A stretch of DNA of 64,000 bases. Origin: Pantoea sp. SOD02 (lineage in GTDB: Bacteria > Pseudomonadota > Gammaproteobacteria > Enterobacterales > Enterobacteriaceae). A program made the position numbers and the translations under genes. A model generated the notes under the pieces. It ran no database searches and was not told where the DNA came from. It saw only the letters and a program-made list of their open reading frames with translations. The DNA lies in the NCBI RefSeq assembly GCF_024707505.1, contig NZ_CP102604.1:992001-1056000 (forward strand), in the 5' to 3' direction. This document shows, one piece after another, positions 24,784 through 33,016 of this stretch. How positions within the stretch are numbered: position 1 is the stretch's first letter; every line of letters begins with the position of its first letter.

Positions 24784-25644
24784 TCACTGCCATTGCAACT
24801 GACAAAAGGTTACCAGCGCGGCAGCTAACGCCTGCTGCAGATCGTCCTGCGGCGCACGGCAAAACAGCGCCAGTTCGAAATGGTTGATGGTGGGTAAACC
24901 ATCGGCTTCGCCCAATACGCGATGTTCAGGCAAGCGGCAGCTGGCGGGCAGCAGCGTTAAGCCCAATCCGGCAGCGCTGGCGCTGGCGAGCGCCACCAAA
25001 CTGGAGCTGCTGTAGCTTATACGCCAGCTGCGGCCGAGGCTATCCAGCGTCTGCGCCATCTCTTCACGATACAAACCGAGCTGCGGGAACACCACCAGCG
25101 GCACCGGTGTTTGCTCAAAACAGGGATATGCGGCGCTGTCCAGCCACAGCAGCGGTTCAGGGCGCGAAGCTAGCGGACGTTCGCCGCCCGGCTGCTTGAT
25201 CAGCATGATATCCAGCTCCTCGCGCTGCCAGGCGCGATGCAGATCGACATACATGCCGCTCATCACATCGAGGCGCAGTTGTGGATGTTCGCGGCTAAAT
25301 TCGGCCAGCAAACCGGCGGTCGGCGCGGCGAAATCTTCTGGCACGCCGAGGCGCAACACGCCGTCGCGCCATTTGTCGCTCAGCACGTCGTGCGCTTCGC
25401 CATTCAGCGCGATGATGCGGCGCGCATAGCCCAGCAGTTTCTCGCCCTCTTCAGTGAGTGCCACCTGATGCGACGTGCGCTGCAGCAATGGTTTACCGAT
25501 CATCTCTTCCAGCCGACGCACCTGCTGGCTGACGGTGGATTGCGACAGATGCACGCGATCGGCGGCGCGGGTAAAGCTGGCGGTTTCGCACACTGCGACA
25601 AAACTCAGCAGTTGCTGCGGGGTAAACATCGGCTGACGATTCAT
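24784..25644 (-). CDS. LysR-family transcriptional regulator
   Basis: A 286-residue regulator with the N-terminal winged helix-turn-helix (about 8-67, FVAVCETASFTRAADRVHLS then QSTVSQQVRRLEE) and a periplasmic-binding-like effector domain. It lies 87 bp from the divergent CynX-like transporter and upstream of the amidohydrolase on the same strand, so it probably controls one or both. The effector is unknown. Confidence 0.9.
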   Translation of the reverse strand: MNRQPMFTPQQLLSFVAVCETASFTRAADRVHLSQSTVSQQVRRLEEMIGKPLLQRTSHQVALTEEGEKLLGYARRIIALNGEAHDVLSDKWRDGVLRLGVPEDFAAPTAGLLAEFSREHPQLRLDVMSGMYVDLHRAWQREELDIMLIKQPGGERPLASRPEPLLWLDSAAYPCFEQTPVPLVVFPQLGLYREEMAQTLDSLGRSWRISYSSSSLVALASASAAGLGLTLLPASCRLPEHRVLGEADGLPTINHFELALFCRAPQDDLQQALAAALVTFCQLQWQ

Positions 25645-25731
25645 TTTTCCACTGGTCGTTATGGTGTTATTTCATTTCCAAATAGTAACCACTACTGCGA
25701 TGCTGACAATCTCTTTGCAGCAGGATTGTGT

Positions 25732-26904
25732 ATGAATCGACATTATGACGGATTAACGCTCGGCGCTTTGGTGTTGGCTGGGCTGAATATGCGACCGTTA
25801 CTCACTTCTATTAGTCCATTACTCGGCCAGCTTCGCCAGACGATGGGACTCTCTTCACTGGCGGCCTCGCTGCTGCCTGCGGTACCGATGGTGATGATGG
25901 GCGCGGTCGCGCTGCTGAGCGCTTCGCTGATGCAGCGCGTGCCGCTGCAACGCTTACTGTTGGCCGGATTGACGCTGCTGCTGCTGGCGCTGGCGGCGCG
26001 TGGCGTGATCCACAGCGGCAGTTGGCTGGTGGTTAGCGCGCTGTTTGGCGGGCTCGGCGTGGGCGTGGTGCAAATGGCGATGCCGGGCCTGATTCGTCAG
26101 CGCTTTGCGCAGCGCAGCGCGCCAGTCACCGGATTATGGGCCGGCGCGCTAATGGGCGGCGGCGGTTTGGGGGCGGCATTATCGCCGTGGCTGAGCGAGC
26201 ATTTTGGCTGGTCGCTGGCGCTAACCGGCTGGGCGCTGCCGGTACTGCTGGCGATTGGATTGTGGTTGTATGTGCGCGTGCCAACCGCAGCCAGCACGGA
26301 AAACGTTGCGCTGCCGTCATTGTGGCGCACGCCGCGCGCCTGGACGCTGGCGATCAGTTTTGGCCTGGTGAACGGCGGTTACGCCACCTGCGTTGCCTGG
26401 CTGCCGGATGCTTATCATCATCTTGGCTGGTCGGCGCAGGCTGGCGGATCGCTGCTCGGTGCGATGATTATGTGTCAGGTTGCGGGTGCGCTGTTGATGC
26501 CGCTACTGGCGCGTAAGGCGGATCGGCGTCCACAGCTGATTATCAGCCTGGTTTGCCAGCTGATCGGTATGAGCGGCTTTCTGTTTGCTCCGCTGCTTGC
26601 GCCGTGGTTGTGGGCGGCAATTGCCGGATTTGGACTAGGCGCGGCGTTTCCGCTGGCGATGGTGCTGGCGCTCGATCACCTGCCGCATCCGCAGGCCGGT
26701 GCGCGGCTGGTGGCGTTTATGCAGGGCGCAGGTTTTATCATCGCGGGTTGCATGCCGTTTATCGCCGGTCAGCTGCAGGCGTTAACGCACAGTTTCTCGA
26801 GCGTCTGGATGATGCAGACGGCGGTGACTGTCGGACTGATCGTGCTGAATCTGCGCTTTCACCCACGCAGTTATGGTCGGGCCTTTGGTCGGACTACGGC
26901 GTAA
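25732..26904 (+). CDS. CynX/NimT-family MFS transporter
   Basis: A 390-residue, 12-segment major-facilitator protein. It follows E. coli CynX closely in stretches such as LAGLNMRPLLTSISPLLGQL, GLWAGALMGGGGLGAALSPW, LVNGGYA..VAWLPD and VAFMQGAGFIIAG. CynX is linked to cyanate metabolism; the family also exports 2-nitroimidazole. The start at 25732 (MNRHYDG) has AGGA upstream; the frame open from 25237 runs antisense over the LysR gene and is rejected. It is probably controlled by the divergent LysR protein. No cyanase or carbonic anhydrase lies nearby, so the substrate is uncertain. Confidence 0.85.
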   Translation: MNRHYDGLTLGALVLAGLNMRPLLTSISPLLGQLRQTMGLSSLAASLLPAVPMVMMGAVALLSASLMQRVPLQRLLLAGLTLLLLALAARGVIHSGSWLVVSALFGGLGVGVVQMAMPGLIRQRFAQRSAPVTGLWAGALMGGGGLGAALSPWLSEHFGWSLALTGWALPVLLAIGLWLYVRVPTAASTENVALPSLWRTPRAWTLAISFGLVNGGYATCVAWLPDAYHHLGWSAQAGGSLLGAMIMCQVAGALLMPLLARKADRRPQLIISLVCQLIGMSGFLFAPLLAPWLWAAIAGFGLGAAFPLAMVLALDHLPHPQAGARLVAFMQGAGFIIAGCMPFIAGQLQALTHSFSSVWMMQTAVTVGLIVLNLRFHPRSYGRAFGRTTA

Positions 26905-27043
26905 TTGGTCCTACCGCAAGGCGCAATTGTGGCCGCGTCGTCACATAACATGAAAAATCCCACCTGTTTCGTTGCATCGAAATAACAAAGCATTAACCAT
27001 TCTCCTCCACGAAGCCCGCCACGCTGCATTTTGGTCCTACCAA
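26903..27043. promoter_or_regulatory. Two LldR-type operators before lldR-lldD
   Basis: AATTGGTCCTACCGCAA at 26903-26919 and TTGGTCCTACCAA at 27031-27043 share the TGGTCCTACC core of FadR-family LldR sites; the second is a near-perfect palindrome. They are 126 bp apart on either side of the presumed promoter, the two-operator arrangement known for the E. coli lldPRD system. Confidence 0.72.
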
Positions 27044-27080
27044 TTCAGCGTGACGGGCATGCTTCACACAGGATAATGCG

Positions 27081-27824
27081 ATGACGGAAAACACGCTGCG
27101 GGCGCGGCTCTGCGCCTGGATCACAGAACACCAGCTGGAGCCGGGCATGCGGCTGCCGTCCGAACGCGCGCTGGCTGCGGAGTTCGGTTCATCGCGCTCG
27201 TCACTGCGCGAGGCGATCCAGCAACTGATCAGCAGCGGCGTGTTAATCAGTAAACGCGGCGGCGGCACCTGGCTGTGTCAGCCGCAACAGCCGTGGTCGG
27301 AACAGCGCATCGTTGAGCCGATTCGTCAGCTGCTGGCGGAGGATCCCGATTATCGTTATGACATCCTCGAAGCGCGTCACGCAATAGAAGCCAGCACCGC
27401 GTGGCACGCGGCGTTGCGCGCCACCGAATCGGATAAAGAGAAACTGAGCTTCGCTTTTGATGCATTGCTGAAGATTAAGCAAAGTGACGATGCCGATCTC
27501 GCGGCGCAGGCCGACCTGCGTTTTCACCTCGCCATCGCCGAAGCCTCGCACAACGTGGTGCTGCTGCAGACCATGCGCGGCTTTTTCGATCTGCTGCAAT
27601 CCTCGGTGCTGCACAGCCGCCAGCGCATGTATACCCATCCGGTGATTTTCAATCGTCTTAACGAACAGCATCAGGCGATATTTGATGCGGTGATGGCCGG
27701 TGACGCGGAAGCAGCGCGCCAGGCGGCGATGGATCACCTTGGTTTTGTTCACACCACCATGAAAACCCTGCATGAAGATGAGGCGCGCCAGGCGCGCATT
27801 ACGCGTCTGCCGGGCCACCAATGA
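27081..27824 (+). CDS. lldR: LldR, lactate-responsive GntR/FadR-family regulator
   Basis: A 247-residue protein with an N-terminal winged helix (about 5-70, LEPGMRLPSERALAAEFGSS then RSSLREAI) and an FCD effector domain (about 90-225) with metal-ligand-like DLRFHLAIAE and a later His. It represses lactate genes in the absence of L-lactate and can activate when lactate is bound. It is followed 23 bp later by lldD, and two operators precede it. The permease gene lldP, first in the E. coli operon, is missing here. Confidence 0.9.
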   Translation: MTENTLRARLCAWITEHQLEPGMRLPSERALAAEFGSSRSSLREAIQQLISSGVLISKRGGGTWLCQPQQPWSEQRIVEPIRQLLAEDPDYRYDILEARHAIEASTAWHAALRATESDKEKLSFAFDALLKIKQSDDADLAAQADLRFHLAIAEASHNVVLLQTMRGFFDLLQSSVLHSRQRMYTHPVIFNRLNEQHQAIFDAVMAGDAEAARQAAMDHLGFVHTTMKTLHEDEARQARITRLPGHQ

Positions 27825-27847
27825 CCTCAGCACAAGGAAAATAAGGG

Positions 27848-29038
27848 ATGATCATTTCTGCTGCCAGTGACTATCGCGCCGCGGCGCAACGCATCTTGCC
27901 ACCGTTTTTGTTTCACTATCTGGATGGCGGCGCCTACGCCGAGCACACGCTGAAGCGTAATGTAGCCGATCTTTCCGACGTGGCGCTGCGCCAGCGTGTA
28001 TTGAAAAACATGTCGGAACTGAGCCTTGAAACCAAACTGTTCAACGAAACCCTGTCGATGCCGGTGGCATTAGCGCCGGTCGGCTTATGCGGCATGTATG
28101 CGCGACGCGGTGAAGTGCAGGCGGCGCGCGCAGCGGCGCTGAAAGGGATTCCGTTTACGCTCTCCACCGTGTCGGTTTGCCCCATCGAGGAAGTCGCGCC
28201 AGCGATTAATCGTCCGATGTGGTTCCAGCTCTATGTGCTGCGCGATCGCGGTTTTATGCGCAATGCGCTGGAGCGCGCCAAAGCCGCCGGCTGTACCACG
28301 CTGGTGTTCACCGTCGATATGCCGACGCCGGGCGCACGCTATCGTGATGCGCACTCCGGCATGAGCGGCCCAAATGCGGCGCTGCGTCGTTACTGGCAGG
28401 CGGCAACGCATCCGCAATGGGCGTGGGACGTCGGTTTACATGGCCGTCCGCACGATCTCGGCAATATCTCCACTTATCTCGGCAAACCGACCGGGCTGGA
28501 AGATTACATAGGCTGGCTGGCGAACAACTTCGATCCGTCGATTTCCTGGAAAGATCTGGAGTGGATTCGTGAATTCTGGGATGGCCCGATGGTGATCAAA
28601 GGCATTCTTGATGCGGAAGATGCGCGCGATGCGGTGCGTTTTGGTGCCGATGGCATTGTGGTGTCGAATCACGGCGGGCGACAGCTGGATGGCGTGCTGT
28701 CGTCGGCGCGCGCATTACCGGCAATTGCCGATGCGGTAAAAGGTGATATCACGATTCTCGCCGACAGCGGCATTCGCAGCGGGTTGGATGTGGTGCGCAT
28801 GATCGCTCTCGGTGCCGACAGCGTGCTGCTGGGACGCGCGTTTGTCTATGCGCTGGCAACGCACGGTCAGCGTGGCGTCGAAAATCTGCTCAATTTGATT
28901 GAGAAAGAGATGAAAGTGGCGATGACGCTGACCGGCGCGAAATCGATCAAAGAGATTACCCAGGCTTCGCTGGTGCAGGCTAACGCGCTGTTGAGCGAGG
29001 CGGGCTTGAGTCCGGCACGTCCTCGCGCGGTGAGCTAA
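27848..29038 (+). CDS. lldD: L-lactate dehydrogenase (quinone-linked, FMN)
   Basis: A 396-residue FMN enzyme, the same length as E. coli LldD, that oxidises L-lactate to pyruvate and passes electrons to the respiratory chain at the inner membrane. It starts with [20 protein letters not shown], and carries the YLDGGAYAE motif and the catalytic [11 protein letters not shown]. It lies in an operon with lldR. Confidence 0.97.
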   Translation: MIISAASDYRAAAQRILPPFLFHYLDGGAYAEHTLKRNVADLSDVALRQRVLKNMSELSLETKLFNETLSMPVALAPVGLCGMYARRGEVQAARAAALKGIPFTLSTVSVCPIEEVAPAINRPMWFQLYVLRDRGFMRNALERAKAAGCTTLVFTVDMPTPGARYRDAHSGMSGPNAALRRYWQAATHPQWAWDVGLHGRPHDLGNISTYLGKPTGLEDYIGWLANNFDPSISWKDLEWIREFWDGPMVIKGILDAEDARDAVRFGADGIVVSNHGGRQLDGVLSSARALPAIADAVKGDITILADSGIRSGLDVVRMIALGADSVLLGRAFVYALATHGQRGVENLLNLIEKEMKVAMTLTGAKSIKEITQASLVQANALLSEAGLSPARPRAVS

Positions 29039-29100
29039 TCCAGCAGAATGAGTCATGTTGTCTATACTCAGTACCTGTCGAACACAACAGGAGGAATGAC

Positions 29101-29529
29101 ATGACCATTCATAAGAAAGGATCGGCCCATTGGGAAGGCGACATTAAAGGCAAAGGTACGGTAAGTACCGAAAGCGGCGTGTTGAGCAATCAACCCTACG
29201 GTTTCAATACCCGCTTTGAAGGCGAAAAGGGCACCAACCCGGAAGAGCTGATTGGTGCCGCGCATGCCGCTTGCTTCTCCATGGCGTTGTCATTGATGTT
29301 GGGCAATGAAGGACATCCGCCAACAAGCATTGATACCACCGCTGATGTGTCGCTGGATAAAAAGGGCGACGGTTTTGCCATTACTAAAATCGCACTGACC
29401 AGCGCCATCGTGTTACCCGGCATTGATGAGGCGAAGTTTGATGAGATTATCCAGAAAGCCAAAGCGGGCTGCCCGGTATCTCAGGTGTTGAATGCTGAAA
29501 TCACGCTCGACTACACGCTGAATAAATAA
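29101..29529 (+). CDS. osmC: OsmC-type peroxiredoxin
   Basis: A 142-residue thiol peroxidase of the OsmC family, which reduces organic hydroperoxides. The two catalytic cysteines are C58 (AACFSM) and C124 (AGCPVS), and the N-terminal KGSAHWEGDIKGGKGT-like pattern and length fit OsmC itself (E. coli 143 residues). RBS AGGAGG at 29088-29093. In E. coli osmC is induced by osmotic stress through RcsB and RpoS; no such box was identified here. Confidence 0.93.
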   Translation: MTIHKKGSAHWEGDIKGKGTVSTESGVLSNQPYGFNTRFEGEKGTNPEELIGAAHAACFSMALSLMLGNEGHPPTSIDTTADVSLDKKGDGFAITKIALTSAIVLPGIDEAKFDEIIQKAKAGCPVSQVLNAEITLDYTLNK

Positions 29530-29559
29530 TCGCCCAAATGGGTGACCAGCGTTAGAATC

Positions 29560-29585
29560 AACGGTGCGCCTTAGGGCGCATCGTT
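29560..29585 (+). terminator. Hairpin after osmC, possible terminator
   Basis: AACGGTGCGCC, TTAG loop, GGCGCATCGTT: a 10-pair stem with one mismatch, followed by GCTTTC instead of a clean U-run. It lies 30 bp after the osmC stop and just before yniD. Confidence 0.5.
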
Positions 29586-29608
29586 GCTTTCTGTCGTCTG
29601 GAGGATGC

Positions 29609-29716
29609 GTGGCAAAAAAACTGGCTGCAACCAAACATTGGAAAATGATCGTGGTGCTGTTGTGCATCTGCGGGGCGCTGATGCTAATTCGCTGGGCGGC
29701 GATGATATGGGGATGA
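29609..29716 (+). CDS. yniD: Small membrane protein YniD
   Basis: A 35-residue single-span membrane protein. The hydrophobic part and C-terminus (KHWKMIVVLLCICGALMLIR then WAAMIWG) match E. coli YniD, also 35 residues and ending RWAAMIWG, as I remember it. It starts with GTG at 29609, with GGAGG 5 bp upstream. It overlaps the next small gene by 4 bp. The function is unknown. Confidence 0.85.
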   Translation: MAKKLAATKHWKMIVVLLCICGALMLIRWAAMIWG

Positions 29717-29826
29717 AAGAGTGGATCAGCAGTCACAAGCTTGGTGTGTTGGTGATGGTGATTTTGGTACTGGAGTTACTGCATTATCTGCTTACGGCGT
29801 CGTGGTTCCCATGGCAGATTGGCTAA
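29713..29826 (+). CDS. Small membrane protein overlapping yniD
   Basis: A 37-residue product with a charged N-terminus (MKEWISSHK), one membrane span (about 10-30) and an aromatic C-terminus. Its ATG overlaps the yniD stop (ATGA), so translation could be coupled, but it lacks its own strong ribosome-binding site. I do not recognise it. Confidence 0.5.
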   Translation: MKEWISSHKLGVLVMVILVLELLHYLLTASWFPWQIG

Positions 29827-29830
29827 TCAA

Positions 29831-30064
29831 TCAGGCGAATTCACCGTCTGTCTGGCGTACGTTACGCACGCTGCTGCGCGCAATGCGATAGGCCTTGCGT
29901 GGATCGCCCGCCACGAACTCAAAAGTGGGCGAGAAATAGAATGGCAGCCAGCCGCCGAAGCCGCTCTCCCATTCCCAACGTACGGGGCAGGGCCAGAGAA
30001 TGCCATCATACAAAATGTAGTAAACCCAGCGTCCGTTTGGACGACGGGGGCGAGATGTTTTCAT
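29831..30064 (-). CDS. Hypothetical protein rich in aromatic residues
   Basis: A 77-residue product with a basic start (MKTSRPRRPNGRW) and a Trp/Tyr/Phe-rich middle (YYILYDGILWPCPVRWEWES). Codon use resembles neighbouring genes and the frame ends 4 bp after the converging small gene. There is no membrane segment or signal peptide. The ribosome-binding site is weak. I do not recognise the family. Confidence 0.5.
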   Translation of the reverse strand: MKTSRPRRPNGRWVYYILYDGILWPCPVRWEWESGFGGWLPFYFSPTFEFVAGDPRKAYRIARSSVRNVRQTDGEFA

Positions 30065-30175
30065 TGGATTCACAACGGTGATAGTGAAAAGCAGCTTATA
30101 TTTTGAACGCTACAACCCATTCTTGCAATGCCGTTTGGCTAATATTTGCGCGACTGTAATAAAACTGGCACCGAA

Positions 30176-30346
30176 TTAACGGTGCACTTCGCCACAAAGT
30201 AAGACCACGTTTGGCCGCACTTTATGGATGCGATCGGCCATTTGCTCACAGGCCACTTTGGTCGGATAGATACGCTCTGAAACCGGCAAGGCATCACAGG
30301 CATCATGCCCACACGCGCTCACTAACAAAACAAAACCAATCAGCAT
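30176..30346 (-). CDS. Small lipoprotein
   Basis: A 56-residue product with a very short signal sequence MLIGFVLLVSAC; the lipobox VSAC predicts a lipidated mature protein of 45 residues containing three further cysteines. AAGGAG lies 8 bp before the ATG. It is expected at the outer or inner membrane. No family recognised; the even number of mature non-lipid cysteines is not met, so not all can be paired within one chain. Confidence 0.7.
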   Translation of the reverse strand: MLIGFVLLVSACGHDACDALPVSERIYPTKVACEQMADRIHKVRPNVVLLCGEVHR

Positions 30347-30558
30347 AATCAGACTCCTTTAACACCTTCTCGCTGGTACGGAATGTGTGGCTGGTCGTTC
30401 CCTTTTTTTGATCCAGTATAGCTAAACGCCTTGAGAGTCAATTATCACCCTGAGCGGCTTTCGTGTCCGCTTGCAAGATTATACGCATCGCGGCGCGCAA
30501 CCGTAGCTCAATCTGGGCTAAACTATGCGGCCCTGATAAAAACGATGAGTGAGTTAAC

Positions 30559-30726
30559 ATGTCGAACGAAATTGCCCAGCCAGCCAGCAACCCAAAACAA
30601 GCCGCCTTGCAGCTGGTGATTGAACTGGTGCGCGCCGGAAAACTGAGCCCGCTGCAGGGTGATGCTTCTAACATGATTTCGATCTACGAGCAGTTCAAAA
30701 ACCATTTCGAAGCGGAAAAAGAGTAA
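30559..30726 (+). CDS. Small hypothetical protein
   Basis: A 55-residue acidic, helical product (MSNEIAQPASNPKQAALQLV ... NMISIYEQFKNHFEAEKE) without signal or membrane segment. Good codon use and a plausible two-helix amphipathic pattern support a real gene. The stop is followed after 12 bp by a dense block of intergenic palindromes. Function unknown. Confidence 0.65.
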   Translation: MSNEIAQPASNPKQAALQLVIELVRAGKLSPLQGDASNMISIYEQFKNHFEAEKE

Positions 30727-30737
30727 TTTTTTTGCCA

Positions 30738-30902
30738 GCGGTCGCCATTAATGGCGACCCTGCAACACCGCAGCACGATTTTCGTAGGGTGCGCATTAAT
30801 GCGCACCTGGCCGCCATGAATGGCGACCCTACAACACCGCAGCACGATTTTCGTAGGGTGCGCATTCATGCGCACCTGGTCGCCATGAATGGCGACCCTA
30901 CG
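30738..30902. repeat. Composite array of five intergenic palindromes
   Basis: Five GTAGGGT-family palindromes follow one another, alternating stem types: TCGCCAT (30740), GCGCAT (30785), CGCCAT (30810), GCGCAT (30854), TCGCCAT (30879). They are joined by a repeated spacer CTACAACACCGCAGCACGAT, forming a near-identical 70-bp tandem unit. The last copy supplies the stop codon of the HxlR-type gene on the minus strand. Confidence 0.88.
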
Positions 30903-31278
30903 CGGGCTCATCTGCGTGGTTGCGATCGTACTCTTCCTGCGCGCGTTCCAGTGATGGACCATGCTCCAGCGCCCAGTCATACAGCGCGATAAACGGTTGC
31001 TGCAGCGTCTGCGCCAGCGGCGTCAGGCTGTATTCCACACCGATTGGCGCTGTGTTTAACACTTCACGATTCACCAGCCCATTGCGCTCCAGCCGCTTTA
31101 ACGCATCCGCCAACGCTTTATGGGTGATGCCATCCAACCGACGACGAATTTCGTTAAAACGCGACGGCTTAGTACAAAGCACGGTGAGAATTAAAATCGA
31201 CCATTTATTGGTGATGTGCTCCAGCACCGGCCGGGTTTTTCCTACATCTCTCAAGCTGTTACCGTCGATCTCCGCCAT
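30898..31278 (-). CDS. HxlR-family transcriptional regulator
   Basis: A 126-residue winged-helix regulator with the family core TRPVLEHITNKWSILILTVL, then RFNEIRRRLDGITHKALADAL and YSLTPLAQTL. The start at 31278 (MAEIDG) has GGAG upstream; the longer frame begins at a poor TTG. It diverges from an SDR-family gene. In the gap, GGTATA at 31301 and TATACC at 31341 form a spaced inverted repeat that may be its operator. HxlR proteins commonly control an adjacent oxidoreductase in response to reactive electrophiles. The stop codon lies inside an intergenic palindrome. Confidence 0.88.
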   Translation of the reverse strand: MAEIDGNSLRDVGKTRPVLEHITNKWSILILTVLCTKPSRFNEIRRRLDGITHKALADALKRLERNGLVNREVLNTAPIGVEYSLTPLAQTLQQPFIALYDWALEHGPSLERAQEEYDRNHADEPA

Positions 31279-31377
31279 GGCGATATACTCCGCGATATCT
31301 GGTATAAACAAAGTGCGTAATTGTTATTAAGTATAAAATATATACCATCGGCTTTCTACCCAAACAGGAGAGAGCAG

Positions 31378-32109
31378 ATGAGCAGACTGGATAACAAAGT
31401 GGCGGTGGTGCTGGGCGGCGCAAAGGGAATTGGTCTGGCGATCAGCCAGCGTTTCGCCAGTGAGGGCGCGACAACCTGGTTTACTTCGCGCCGCGAAGAA
31501 GAGTTACAGGCCGCCAGCAGCAGCATCACCGGCAACGCGCATCCGCTGCGTGCCGACGTGAGCCAGCAGAGTGAACTAACGCGCATTATCGAGACGATCA
31601 GGCGCGAATCCGGCCAGCTGGATGTGTTGGTAATCAACGCTGGCATGGCGGAGTACGCCACCATTGATGAGATTAGCGCCGGGCATTTTGACCAAATCTT
31701 CGGCCTTAATGTGCGCTCGCCGGTGTTTGCCTTGCAGGCAGCATTGCCACTGCTGAAGCCCGGCGCCAGCGTGGTATTGATGGGTTCGATTGCCGATGTG
31801 ATTGGCACCCAGGGTTACGGCGTTTACAGCGCCAGCAAAGCCGCGCTGCGATCCTTTGCCCGCACCTGGACGCGCGAGCTCTCCGCGCGCGGCATCCGTA
31901 TTAATGTGGTGGCGCCCGGCCCCATCGATACCGATATGATGCAGGCGGCTTCTGAAGAGGTGCGCAACGGCATCACCAGCACTATTCCGCTCAGCAGAAT
32001 GGGCAAACCCGAAGAAGTGGCCAACGTCGCGCTGTTCCTCGCCAGTGACGAGAGCAGCTACATTGCAGGCGCAGAATTCTGTGTGGATGGCGGTTTGACG
32101 CAGGTGTGA
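31378..32109 (+). CDS. Short-chain dehydrogenase/reductase
   Basis: A 243-residue classical SDR with a nucleotide-binding GGAKGIGLA motif at about 13-21, NAG at about 85, and the catalytic Ser (GSIADV), Tyr and Lys in YSASK (about 155-159). It ends with the family's AGAEFCVDGGLTQV. It uses NAD(P)H; Arg residues after the second beta-strand (TSRREE) suggest NADP(H). RBS AGGAGAG. Diverges from an HxlR regulator that probably controls it. Substrate unknown. Confidence 0.9.
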   Translation: MSRLDNKVAVVLGGAKGIGLAISQRFASEGATTWFTSRREEELQAASSSITGNAHPLRADVSQQSELTRIIETIRRESGQLDVLVINAGMAEYATIDEISAGHFDQIFGLNVRSPVFALQAALPLLKPGASVVLMGSIADVIGTQGYGVYSASKAALRSFARTWTRELSARGIRINVVAPGPIDTDMMQAASEEVRNGITSTIPLSRMGKPEEVANVALFLASDESSYIAGAEFCVDGGLTQV

Positions 32110-32150
32110 GGATCATTCACGGCCATCTCAGGATGGCTGTTTTTGCTTGA

Positions 32151-32798
32151 TCAGGCGAAATACCAGGCGGGCAGGATAGCGATCAAATTATTCAGCGTGT
32201 GCAGGAAAATCGGCAGCGCCAGACTGTTACTGCGCAAACGCGCATAACACAGCAGCAGGGAAAACAGCGTTAAGGCGACCAGCGTTTCCCAGTGCACATA
32301 TTGAGTATGCATCACGGCGAACAGCAGGGAAGTGAGCAGCATGCAGGCAAAACGACTTCTCGGCGCCCACAGCAGAAAACCTTGCAGTAAAAATCCGCGG
32401 AACAGCACTTCTTCAAACACCGGCGCCAGCAATACAGCGGTGAGCAGCAGAATCAGCATCGAGCTGCGTCCCTGCTGCGATTGCGCAATCAGCCAGCCTT
32501 CCGGTTGCAGAAACTGCGTCTGCGCCACCATCAATGCAAACAGCAAACCGATAAACAGCAGCGCCTGCATCGGACGCACATACCCCAGCGGAATATCGCT
32601 GCGACGCTGACAGTAAAAACGGTACAGCGGATAGATCACCGCAAACTCCACCAGGCAAAGCACCGGCATCAGCAAGCCGTTGGTGCGCAGCATCCCGTAA
32701 TTGGGAAACAGCGTAACCAACATGGTCACAAGGTAATAGACCACAAAGCTACCAACGTAAAACAGCGTCAACGTAACTTTGTCGGATTGGGTGTCCAT
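32151..32798 (-). CDS. CPBP-family intramembrane metalloprotease
   Basis: A 215-residue protein with about six to seven membrane segments and the CPBP (CAAX protease/Abi) motifs: EEVLFRG (about 131), FAVMHTQ with the second-motif His (about 160), and HTLNN (about 200). Relatives include Rce1-type prenyl proteases and bacteriocin self-immunity proteins. The start at 32798 (MDTQSD) is a choice among three in-frame ATGs. Stand-alone gene, role unknown. Confidence 0.82.
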   Translation of the reverse strand: MDTQSDKVTLTLFYVGSFVVYYLVTMLVTLFPNYGMLRTNGLLMPVLCLVEFAVIYPLYRFYCQRRSDIPLGYVRPMQALLFIGLLFALMVAQTQFLQPEGWLIAQSQQGRSSMLILLLTAVLLAPVFEEVLFRGFLLQGFLLWAPRSRFACMLLTSLLFAVMHTQYVHWETLVALTLFSLLLCYARLRSNSLALPIFLHTLNNLIAILPAWYFA

Positions 32799-33016
32799 AG
32801 GCGACTCAGCGAGCAGAGGAGAGCGCATAGTAGCAACGCCGATCAACGCTGTCGAGGTGGCGTGCTGCACATTTGCGCTGCTCAAATATTCCACCAACAA
32901 GACTAAATCTGCGGCACTCCGGGCCGATAACCTTTCAAACCCTTACAGGGTGGAGATGTGCGCAGTCTGCGTTGTCATCCGCCTTTTTTGCTGCCTGTAT
33001 TTCGCGAGCATTGCGC

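Noticed and set aside
25237-25731. Upstream extension of the CynX-like transporter frame
   Set aside because: It runs antisense through the LysR gene; homology to CynX begins at the ATG at 25732, which has a ribosome-binding site.
30738-30902. Possible CRISPR array
   Set aside because: Units are palindromes with an identical spacer, alternating in type; there are no unique spacers and no cas genes.
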